From: Bacteroidia bacterium
Lineage (GTDB): Bacteria > Bacteroidota > Bacteroidia > Bacteroidales > BM520
DNA: 22,305 nt
Assembly (NCBI GenBank): GCA_009930445.1
Contig: RZYD01000012.1
Location: forward strand, 1 to 22,305
Direction: 5' to 3'
The translations under genes and the position numbers were made by a program. Shown one piece after another: positions 15,943 to 22,305 of this stretch. The notes under the pieces were generated by a model that saw nothing but the letters and a program-made list of their open reading frames with translations, was not told the origin of the DNA and ran no database searches. Positions within the stretch are counted from its first letter, which is position 1. Each line of letters begins with the position of its first letter.

Positions 15943-17565
15943 TTAACTATCCTGTCTTTTCTTTTTCTGTTCAGCGCGTTTACCTTTATCTTCGATTCGT
16001 TCTTTGATTCGATACTTTATTCGTTGTGCCTCAGTCTTTGTATTATCGCTAACCATTTTCTCTTCTGCGCGGGTTTTGTTCGCTCCGTGAGCGTTGTTGT
16101 CTTCTCCGCTCTGCGACCCGTTAGATGACGCGCCAGACGCCTTAGAAGCGATTTCTTCCGTGTAATCCGTTTCCTCAATTTCCTCGTTGATCTCGGTCAG
16201 GATTTCTGGCGGAATTTTCGGAAGGGCCTTTTTCGCCACACGCTTCATGATCTCCTTGTTGAATCTTTCAGACACTCCAAGCAGGGTAAGCTCCTGGGCA
16301 ATAAGAATTTCATCGGACAGAGATTTCACATCAAAATCGTCAGGATAATCAACCTTGAAATCATCTATTGTAATACCACTCCATTTTGAGAAAAGGCTAA
16401 CAATAAGATTCTCTGCTTTTTCAAGTGCAGTCGCTTTTGTCACAAGCATCTTGTTTAGTTTATCAAAATCGTATGATCTTGAAACTCCACTGGCAGCTTT
16501 TGACTCTGAGACAACCTCTCCGGCCAAACCCATCGATGCATAAAGCTGTTTAATTTGCGCCTGAACCATATCAAGAATAAACTGAGCCTGTCCTGCATCT
16601 GGCGCGATATACGATGGGGCCATTCCAGCTTGACCAGAATATGTGATAATGCGCTTTGTTGATAATGTTAAAAACTGTTCTTGTAGTTTCTCATCATCAA
16701 GAATCGAATCCATTGGAAGTGCTTCTACCGGAAAAATCAACTGAGAAAACGTCTGGTCATTTACAATAACATCAAGACGACTCCAGTTGTTAAAAATGGC
16801 ACGATCAAGATACGCCACATCTGCAACGGTCGAGGCTCCACAAAATTCACTATATTCTTCTCCGTCAAGCGGAATAACCGGAACCACTCCAAGATTAGTC
16901 TGCGGCGTTGATTTTTCAGCCACATATTCTCCACCTTCATCAAAGACAAAACAACCTTCTCTGGTCCAAAGTCTATATTGACTTGTTACGTCCCCGCTTG
17001 ATTCAAATGGATCTTCGTCATCACGAATACTCTCTTTAATCAAAAGCCATCTAATAGCCCCGTTTTCATCAAATGAAATATCAAGAACATTTTGAGGAAA
17101 AACCATATAAACATAAGGCTTCTCTTTTAAATTGTCTCTCTGTGTTCCGGTTCGCTCCTCTTCTGGAAGTTGTCTTTTGTCCATGACAATATAAACTCTT
17201 CCCAAGACAGACGCCATTGACGAAAAATATTTTAACTTTTGATGCATTGGTGTACCAAGACCATCAACATTATCATAAAAATCAATAAGAAGTTGATTTG
17301 TCATCACTCTTGTAGGTTGCGCCTTAAACAAGTATGAAATAATCAAATCAACAATTCTGCGAGTATGGTTCTCTCTATAGGCACGCTCTTTTCTTTTATC
17401 AAATTCAACATTGCCTTCTTTGATATATTGGAAAAGATTGTTGCTTATATATTTCATCCCACCTTCATAAGAAGACTGAAGAAAATCCCACACACTTTTA
17501 TGCGTGGCGTATTCTGGATGTGTTCTATTAATTAACTTGCTTCCATTCACTGTTCCTGTTGACAC
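15943..17565 (-). CDS. Portal protein
   Basis: The 540-residue product lies between the large terminase and the scaffold, the usual portal position, and has portal-like features: an N-terminal helical region (RAYRENHTRRIVDLIISYLFKAQP, about 61-84), a beta-rich wing (YVYMVFPQNVLDISFDENGAIRWLLIKES), a stem and crown helix region (VQAQIKQLYASMGLAGEVVSESKAASGVSRSYDFDKLNKML, about 331-371), and a disordered Lys/Glu-rich C-terminus from about 470. A dodecameric portal would form the DNA channel and bind the terminase. The start is GTG 17565, with GGAG six bases upstream; it lies 11 nt after the terminase stop. The C-terminal 70 residues look like a charged tail. Confidence 0.85.
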   Translation of the reverse strand: MSTGTVNGSKLINRTHPEYATHKSVWDFLQSSYEGGMKYISNNLFQYIKEGNVEFDKRKERAYRENHTRRIVDLIISYLFKAQPTRVMTNQLLIDFYDNVDGLGTPMHQKLKYFSSMASVLGRVYIVMDKRQLPEEERTGTQRDNLKEKPYVYMVFPQNVLDISFDENGAIRWLLIKESIRDDEDPFESSGDVTSQYRLWTREGCFVFDEGGEYVAEKSTPQTNLGVVPVIPLDGEEYSEFCGASTVADVAYLDRAIFNNWSRLDVIVNDQTFSQLIFPVEALPMDSILDDEKLQEQFLTLSTKRIITYSGQAGMAPSYIAPDAGQAQFILDMVQAQIKQLYASMGLAGEVVSESKAASGVSRSYDFDKLNKMLVTKATALEKAENLIVSLFSKWSGITIDDFKVDYPDDFDVKSLSDEILIAQELTLLGVSERFNKEIMKRVAKKALPKIPPEILTEINEEIEETDYTEEIASKASGASSNGSQSGEDNNAHGANKTRAEEKMVSDNTKTEAQRIKYRIKERIEDKGKRAEQKKKRQDS

Positions 17566-17576
17566 ATATTGCTCCG

Positions 17577-19101
17577 CTAATATTTAAAGCCTTTATATAC
17601 AACTGGCCTTTCTCTGTAAAAATGTGAAGTTAAAGCGTATCTGTTTCTGTCCATTGTGTGATCGAACTCTTTTACAGGTCTATCAACACCAATTTCTTGA
17701 GCCCTATCATCCCAAACATAGGCTCCAAACTCTTTAATTGTTTCCATGCACGATCTATCAACATAAAATTTTCCACTTCTTAAAAGAGTAGATACGTATC
17801 TAATTCCTTCAAGAACATCATTGTTGGCATGTGAAATCATAAATCCATTATGTTTTAGTTCTGCAATAAAACTAGATGCAGATGGATCAATATAAATAGC
17901 AGCAGGACGAACACCTTTAAGGAACATCTTGAAATCATCAGCATATTCTCTGTCTGTCTTCTGTCTACCTTTTTCCCTGCCATTATAATAATATTCTCTT
18001 ACAAGATAAACTGGACCTCCGCCCCTATTATACCCGTATAAACCAAAAGTGCATGGATTGTTCGTTCCATAGTCAACGCCAACTATATATGTATCAAAAT
18101 TTGTTTTTCCTAAACCGCGAAGAACTGCGTTGGTGTCTACAACATGAATAGATTCATCCCACATGTCATAAACTGCACCTTCTGCCAAAACCCATTGTCC
18201 AAGAATAAAACGCTTATAGAATAATCCAGTATATTCATGTTTTAATGCCTCAACATATTCTGGGTCAAGATTTGGATTATCGTCAATCGTAAACGAATAA
18301 CGGTTTATATTATTTATGCCGCTACCAATTCGATCAAGATAACTTTCTTTCAGCCAATGATATGGAGAGTCTGGGTTTGTTGTTCCGAAAAATTTAGCAC
18401 CACGAACAGACATACGAGATAAAAGCATTGTGAAAAAGCTTTCAGGCCAAAGCGTGATTTCATCACCATAGGACATTTGTGTTCACATCTGCTCGCTAAA
18501 CAGATGCCGTCAATATAATTGACCGCTGCATGTTTCCATACAGATCAGACTATATCATCATCCAATTATATGGATGTCTCCCATTTCCACCCGCTTGAGT
18601 GTACTTCCTTTCGGAATAGTCTTTGAGCATTATTCTTTACAGTAAAGAATCTTTGTTGCTGATTGTCTTCGCCATTATGCGCTAAGAGTTTCCAGCAGTT
18701 AGAGAGATTTGCTTAAAACATTACTATTTTAAGGGGCTACCTATTTAACCCGCTAATGTCATACCACGAATACGCTGTTCTGAACGCTCATCATAAGCAG
18801 ATGCCAAATAACACTGCCTTCCATAAATATAAACAACATCACCACGCAAATCTATAATCTTATCATTGGTCATCTGGACCATTGTATCTATCAAGTTTCT
18901 CTTGATAGTTCGCTCTGTCTTCCCAACAATCAACAGTAATCCTGGCGGTGCTTCTCTTACAAACTCAAGCCATCTAACAATAGATGCAATTGTTTTTCCA
19001 GATCGTACAGATCCTTCCCAAATATTAATACGTTTGGTTGATGTTATAATGGATTTCATTGCCTTATCTGAAAATTTACCAAATTCAAATCCTGCACTCA
19101 T
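17577..19101 (-). CDS. terL: Terminase large subunit, two exons split by a group I intron
   Basis: The gene is read as join of 19101-18748 and 18473-17577, giving 416 residues. Exon 1 carries the Walker A motif GSVRSGKT (30-37). Exon 2 begins with the Walker B region SYGDEITLWPE (Asp122-Glu123), then the coupling motif GTTNPDSP, and the RNase H-like nuclease with candidate metal ligands Asp252 (GVDYGTNNP), Asp314 (YIDPSAS) and Asp389/Asp393 (DHTMDRNRY). Thus ATPase and nuclease are complete only after splicing: unspliced mRNA meets TAA immediately after codon 118. The TerL motor pumps DNA into the prohead and cuts it. The ATG shares one base with the terS stop. The ATG at 18476 belongs to the intron's end and is not a real start. 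Confidence 0.92.
18474..18747 (-). ncRNA. Group I self-splicing intron in terL (274 nt, no ORF)
   Basis: Conserved core elements are visible on the minus strand. P1: exon-end GGGU plus intron UA pairs with UAGCCC, giving the required U.G pair at the 5' splice site. P3: UCUCUC (18707-18702) with GGGAGA (18582-18577). P4: UGCUG (18697-18693) with CAGCA (18661-18657). P7: GACUAU (18621-18616) with AUAGUC (18553-18548). P8 is a CAUCCA/UGGAUG hairpin; P9 is UGUAUG/CAUGCA with a GAAA loop. P10: AUAGG in the guide region pairs with CCUAU of exon 2. The intron ends in G at 18474. A small GAAA hairpin between P7 and P3 suggests subgroup IA. It holds no homing endonuclease gene. Confidence 0.93.
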
Positions 19102-19751
19102 TATAAATCATCCTCGATAATAAAATCTTCAGGATGAAGTTCTCCGTCAATGTCTGATGATTTTTCATTTTCTTCTGGTGAATCTTCTACATATTGACTT
19201 CTGATGTCCTTAATAATGTCAACAAGATCATCAATAGAAGTTCTTTCTTTTCTTGTATTAATGTCTTCAACAGTATTCTTCTGAATGGTCTGAACCATTA
19301 TTGAAACTTCAGCCAATCTTCGCATTTCCAAAGAATTTAGACTGTCATTAAAACCAGTCATAATAATTTTGCCAGAAGGGTCCTTCTTTGTGTTGAAGAC
19401 CTTCGACATAATGACCTGCTTCAAAGCCTTTGAGATATGAAACATATCTTTTGAAAACTGGACGATCTCCGAGGCGTAATCTACAGCCTTCTTTTCCATC
19501 GCCTTTTTTCGGATCAAATCTTGATACTCTTCTCGCTTTTTAACCCAATCTTTAGCCATTGAATGTTTAGCTGCCGTGTTCTTTTCAACTCCATATCTAT
19601 CAGCTATTTCAGATAATGACGGGTAATAAAGCGATCCATCTTTCAGCGCGAATCCTGTTACATAATCCTGTTCAGCCTGAATCCAATTTGTTTTTCCTCG
19701 CTTCCCAGAATCAAGCTCTATTTCCTTTTCGCCTTTTCCCTTTTTTGCCAC
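19101..19751 (-). CDS. terS: Terminase small subunit
   Basis: This 216-residue protein directly precedes the large terminase. Residues about 25-75 (TNWIQAEQDYVTGFALKDGSLYYPSLSEIADRYGVEKNTAAKHSMAKDW) look like a helix-turn-helix DNA-binding domain, followed by helices for oligomerisation (YASEIVQFSKDMFHISKALKQVIMSKVF) and an acidic C-terminus (HPEDFIIEDDL) that could bind the large subunit. Small terminases recognise the packaging start on viral DNA. I choose GTG 19751, six bases after an AGGAG site; the TTG one codon upstream is too close to it. The stop overlaps the terL start by one base. A recurrent AT-rich motif lies just upstream. Confidence 0.8.
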   Translation of the reverse strand: MAKKGKGEKEIELDSGKRGKTNWIQAEQDYVTGFALKDGSLYYPSLSEIADRYGVEKNTAAKHSMAKDWVKKREEYQDLIRKKAMEKKAVDYASEIVQFSKDMFHISKALKQVIMSKVFNTKKDPSGKIIMTGFNDSLNSLEMRRLAEVSIMVQTIQKNTVEDINTRKERTSIDDLVDIIKDIRSQYVEDSPEENEKSSDIDGELHPEDFIIEDDL

Positions 19752-19761
19752 CAAATACTCC

Positions 19762-19784
19762 TATATCGAATTACTCATATATTA
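19762..19784 (-). repeat. Recurrent AT-rich intergenic motif, copy before terS
   Basis: The transcribed strand reads TAATATATGAG, then TAATTCGATATA, starting directly after the ParB-like gene stop and ending in the terS ribosome binding site region. It matches the copies after the capsid and major tail genes in both halves. Confidence 0.5.
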
Positions 19785-20372
19785 TTATGACAATTCAAAA
19801 CTTCCATTACAATGAGGACAGGTTACAGTAGTCTTGGTTGAAATATCGGGCTTTTGTGCCTCATCTTCATCTTGTGGAGATGGATCTTCAAAGCCATCAA
19901 TTCCAGAATTATTAAACTGGCTCCAATCAAATTCCAACATGCCCTGGAAATTATCCATTTCACCGCGTGTGAATGGCATTGTTTCCATAACATCATCTAC
20001 CTCGTATTCTTCACGAATATCACGCATAACTTCAGCCAATTTAATAGAATCAGTACCGAATTTAGTTTCGTTTGTTTCAACAGCAATTCGTTTTGCTTTG
20101 GCATCTGAAACCTGTCCAAGATTAAAACAAACAACCTTATCGTACCCAAGATTAATAAGAGCTTTTAATCTATGATTGCCATTGACGACCTCAAACGCGC
20201 CATCATGCAATTCACGCACAATCAGATTTTCAACCTGACCATGTTTTTTAATATTTGCCTCAAGCTTTTTTAACAGCTTTGGGTCGTCTGTTTTGTAATT
20301 CCAAACAGCAAGGGTTAAATTTTCAATATCAACCTCTATAATGCTGGAAATCATTTTGTTTTGTAAAGTCAT
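19785..20372 (-). CDS. ParB/Srx-domain protein with C-terminal zinc-ribbon-like CxxC
   Basis: Residues about 15-100 form a ParB/sulfiredoxin-type N-terminal domain: LTLAVWNYKTDDPKLLKKLEANIKKHGQVENLIV, then the nucleotide-binding loop VVNGNHRLKAL at 62-72. A helical middle follows, then an acidic linker and a short C-terminus with a single CPHC (185-188), a possible half zinc ribbon. Phage ParB-like proteins often sit near terminase or DNA-modification genes; some of this superfamily are ATPases or nucleases, and the specific role here is unknown. I choose ATG 20372, which forms an ATGA overlap with the upstream gene and has AAGGGG six bases upstream; other in-frame ATGs lie at 20390 and 20354. 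At 195 residues it is too short for a full chromosome-segregation ParB. Confidence 0.75.
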   Translation of the reverse strand: MTLQNKMISSIIEVDIENLTLAVWNYKTDDPKLLKKLEANIKKHGQVENLIVRELHDGAFEVVNGNHRLKALINLGYDKVVCFNLGQVSDAKAKRIAVETNETKFGTDSIKLAEVMRDIREEYEVDDVMETMPFTRGEMDNFQGMLEFDWSQFNNSGIDGFEDPSPQDEDEAQKPDISTKTTVTCPHCNGSFELS

Positions 20373-21169
20373 TTTATCCCCTTGATCCATTCATCAACAT
20401 CGAAATCTTCCCATATGACTCCGCGATGAGTCCATAGATTTGTCATATCCTGTTCAATATCCTGCCACGCCTCAATTTCAACCTTACATTTCTCCCAATA
20501 ATTTTTTGTCTTGTACCAGTAACGCAAAAGATCGATATCTTTCTTTTTACGCTTTCGCTCAAAATATACTGATCTTCCATATTTATTGAAAGAAACCCAT
20601 GTTGTATGGTCAACAGAATAGAACGGATAACGTCTATAAATTCTAAGCGTTGCTATGCCCAGGCCATGAATCCTAACATTATCCCTTGATCGCCTAAATA
20701 TCCAGTCCATGTACGCATCAGACACTTCATCTGTAATAGTTTTTAATCCTGCCCATCCACCAGCACCAACATATGGATATTTTTCGCAATAATAATCCAA
20801 AAGATAGTTGTGCTCTTTTTCTTTCCAGTCTGACAAATGGATAATCGGAATAATATATGTATTTGGACATTCTTTTTCCAAGAATGCTTGATTGTCTAAA
20901 GTTTCCTTTACATCGATAGTATCAAGATTAAAACATTTTCTAAGACCGTATTTGTTTATAAACTCTGCATAATCTTCAACTTTAATTTCAACTCCAGCAA
21001 CACGAGAAGTATAGCCACCAGAATCCATCAAAAGATCAGATTTGTCATCAACGTATGGCCCAATGGTCTTATTGATATAATGAAAACTCTGAAGAATATT
21101 TTTTGCCCCATTTTCAATCAAATGAGCGCAATGATTTTTTGAATCTGCACCAGCGAAATATAGCTTCAT
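20369..21169 (-). CDS. dpdA: DpdA-like transglycosylase (TGT fold), probable 7-deazaguanine insertion into DNA
   Basis: The 266-residue product has the landmarks of the tRNA-guanine transglycosylase superfamily as found in phage DpdA proteins: LLMDSGGYTSR with Asp49, IPIIHLSDW at 107-115, VGAGGWAGLK at 134-143, IHGLGIATLRIYRRYPFYSVDHTTW at 167-191, in which Asp187 is the likely nucleophile. DpdA enzymes exchange guanine in DNA for a 7-deazaguanine base. It lacks the zinc-binding C-terminal Cys cluster of bacterial tRNA-modifying TGT, which supports a DNA rather than tRNA substrate, but this is inferred. The gene starts at ATG 21169, sharing one base with the QueC-like stop (TAATG), and overlaps the ParB-like gene by ATGA. 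Coupling to a preQ0-making enzyme strengthens the call. Confidence 0.8.
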   Translation of the reverse strand: MKLYFAGADSKNHCAHLIENGAKNILQSFHYINKTIGPYVDDKSDLLMDSGGYTSRVAGVEIKVEDYAEFINKYGLRKCFNLDTIDVKETLDNQAFLEKECPNTYIIPIIHLSDWKEKEHNYLLDYYCEKYPYVGAGGWAGLKTITDEVSDAYMDWIFRRSRDNVRIHGLGIATLRIYRRYPFYSVDHTTWVSFNKYGRSVYFERKRKKKDIDLLRYWYKTKNYWEKCKVEIEAWQDIEQDMTNLWTHRGVIWEDFDVDEWIKGIK

Positions 21170-21879
21170 TAGCCACCCATGTTTTTAATAGCGACCCTTA
21201 TCTCGTTAATCTCTTCCCCTCTATTTTTTGCAATCGCATAATTTAAAGCTGAATCAATCGAGGTCATAGGATTGATTCCGAAGTGACTTGAAATATCTAT
21301 ACCATTGCTTGCGAAAGCTACAAATTTTCTTAAACAAGATCGACAAACGCCACATTCTTTTTCTCCACTCGAATAACAACTTCTGGTATTAACCAATTCT
21401 CGAATACTGAATTTAGCATCAATATATTCTTTTACTATTTGAGATTTTGTCTTGTCTTTATAAGGCAAAGACACAGTAAATCCTTTCGATCCCATAATTG
21501 TACTGGGATTCTTATTAGGATTTGAAAAAATGTGCCTTAAAACTTCATTTGTTTTATCTGCAAATTCATAATCTTTATCATTGGTGGTGTCGCCAGCAGT
21601 AGCACCAAGAGTTACATGGCTTCCATAATATGCCCCGATCATAACGAAAAACAAATTACGCATAGGAACAATTTCATTATTCAACTTCTGATCACGAAGA
21701 TAGAGTCTATCATCAAATATGACATTAAAACCATCAAGATTCATGGCATTAATAGATTGGATTTCATTCATCTGTTCTGGAAGTCCAATGTTGCAATATA
21801 GCAAAATGTCTGGAGATGTTAATTTGGCAATAGCATAACTATCCATGCCGCCAGAAAATAAAAGAACGCTTTTTCCCAT
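21169..21879 (-). CDS. queC: QueC-like 7-cyano-7-deazaguanine (preQ0) synthase
   Basis: This 236-residue protein has the PP-loop ATPase signature LLFSGGMDS (residues 6-14), a VPMRNLFF motif at 71-78 matching the RN motif of QueC, and a C-terminal zinc site of four cysteines: Cys168, Cys176, Cys179 and Cys182 (RSCYSSGEKECGVCRSC). QueC converts 7-carboxy-7-deazaguanine to preQ0 using ATP and ammonia. I choose ATG 21879, seven bases after a perfect GGAGG; the longer frame from 21945 would place that site inside the coding sequence. The upstream gene stops two bases before the start. No FolE, QueD or QueE gene is in the window, so the precursor must come from elsewhere in the genome or from the host. 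Confidence 0.9.
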   Translation of the reverse strand: MGKSVLLFSGGMDSYAIAKLTSPDILLYCNIGLPEQMNEIQSINAMNLDGFNVIFDDRLYLRDQKLNNEIVPMRNLFFVMIGAYYGSHVTLGATAGDTTNDKDYEFADKTNEVLRHIFSNPNKNPSTIMGSKGFTVSLPYKDKTKSQIVKEYIDAKFSIRELVNTRSCYSSGEKECGVCRSCLRKFVAFASNGIDISSHFGINPMTSIDSALNYAIAKNRGEEINEIRVAIKNMGG

Positions 21880-21880
21880 G

Positions 21881-22288
21881 CTATCGCCTCCATTTCCACA
21901 GATAATGTTCAAACCGTCTTGCAATTCGTTCTGATTCATCAACAATTTCTTTTTCTGTGATAAATCTATCTTGCGCCATCAATTCGAGCCTTGCGGTCAA
22001 AATATGACAAACCTCATGCAAGGCACACCTCTGAATTTGATTTTTTGTTACGGGTTGATCATACCAGTCTCTTGTAATGTTAATGTGTGCATTCAATCCA
22101 TCAGGACTAAAATGAACAGATGCGTAAGCATTATTTTCAACCGCTTCTCCTTCGCATGAGAATGTAACCGTCCAATCAGCCAAACCAAACGATTCAAGCC
22201 ATTTAATGCATTCGTCCTTGAAGAATTTAAACAAATCGCTTGTTACAATATTCTTTTTTAAAGAAGCCAAAATCCCTCCAATGGGCAT
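21881..22288 (-). CDS. HExxH metallopeptidase-like protein
   Basis: The 135-residue reading has a zinc-metallopeptidase HEVCH motif at 91-95 (CALHEVCHILTARL), after a Trp/aromatic N-terminal part (WLESFGLADWTVTF) and a strand HINITRDW. A glutamate in DESERIARRFEHYLW (about 118-128) may be the third ligand. Small proteins of this type are common and uncharacterised in phages; substrates are unknown. The start is uncertain: ATG 22288 lacks a clear ribosome binding site, the frame stays open to the window edge, and a GGAGGG followed by TTG lies a few codons inside. Its last bases contain the ribosome binding site of the QueC-like gene, so the two are coupled. Confidence 0.7.
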   Translation of the reverse strand: MPIGGILASLKKNIVTSDLFKFFKDECIKWLESFGLADWTVTFSCEGEAVENNAYASVHFSPDGLNAHINITRDWYDQPVTKNQIQRCALHEVCHILTARLELMAQDRFITEKEIVDESERIARRFEHYLWKWRR

Positions 22289-22305
22289 AAAAAAACGGAA
22301 GATAC

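Noticed and set aside
17577..18476. Separate gene or pseudogene fragment starting at ATG 18476 (second part of terminase)
   Set aside because: The ATG overlaps the intron's last G, has no ribosome binding site, and the fragment starts inside Walker B; splicing explains it better.
21880..21945. Longer N-terminus of the QueC-like protein
   Set aside because: It would include the GGAGG ribosome binding site of ATG 21879 and overlap the upstream gene, and QueC proteins normally begin just before the PP-loop.

Overview
The window is one contiguous late-gene block from a long-tailed siphovirus (free phage or prophage; no integrase, att site or bacterial gene is visible to decide). Every supported gene is on the minus strand, so transcription runs from about 22.3 kb down to 1. 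DNA is AT-rich (roughly 35-40% GC by eye), with a GC-richer island over the capsid, scaffold and major tail genes. Most starts have clear GGAGG-type ribosome binding sites and many neighbours overlap by 1-30 nt. The lambda-like tail-tip set (M, L, K, J types) suggests a Gram-negative host, but this is a weak inference; no host can be named.

Layout in transcription order. (1) 22288-19785: an HExxH metallopeptidase-like protein, a QueC-type 7-cyano-7-deazaguanine synthase, a DpdA-type TGT-fold transglycosylase and a ParB/Srx-domain protein, translationally coupled. This looks like a 7-deazaguanine DNA hypermodification cassette next to the packaging genes. (2) 19751-15943: small terminase, large terminase and portal. 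The large terminase is interrupted by a 274-nt group I self-splicing intron exactly before its Walker B motif; splicing restores a 416-residue protein. (3) 15861-14054: coiled-coil scaffold and major capsid protein. (4) 13998-11293: a small protein with six exact EVKA repeats, an adaptor-like protein, a MuF-like minor head protein, a head-closure candidate, an HK97 gp10-like protein and a tail-terminator candidate. (5) 11281-4168: major tail protein, a tail assembly chaperone with a programmed -1 frameshift at GGGAAAA (the lambda G/GT arrangement), and a 1975-residue tape measure. (6) 4101 to beyond the left edge: M-, L-, K- and J-like tail-tip proteins. The J-like frame is open for 2.7 kb and leaves the window.

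Between modules the transcribed strand carries a recurring AT-rich motif (core TCGATAT), found just before terS and the scaffold gene and just after the capsid and major tail genes. Strong hairpins follow the capsid, major tail and tape-measure genes; only the last has a U-tract typical of an intrinsic terminator. No plus-strand gene, tRNA, CRISPR array or insertion sequence was found, and no stretch over 300 bases lacks a gene or RNA element.
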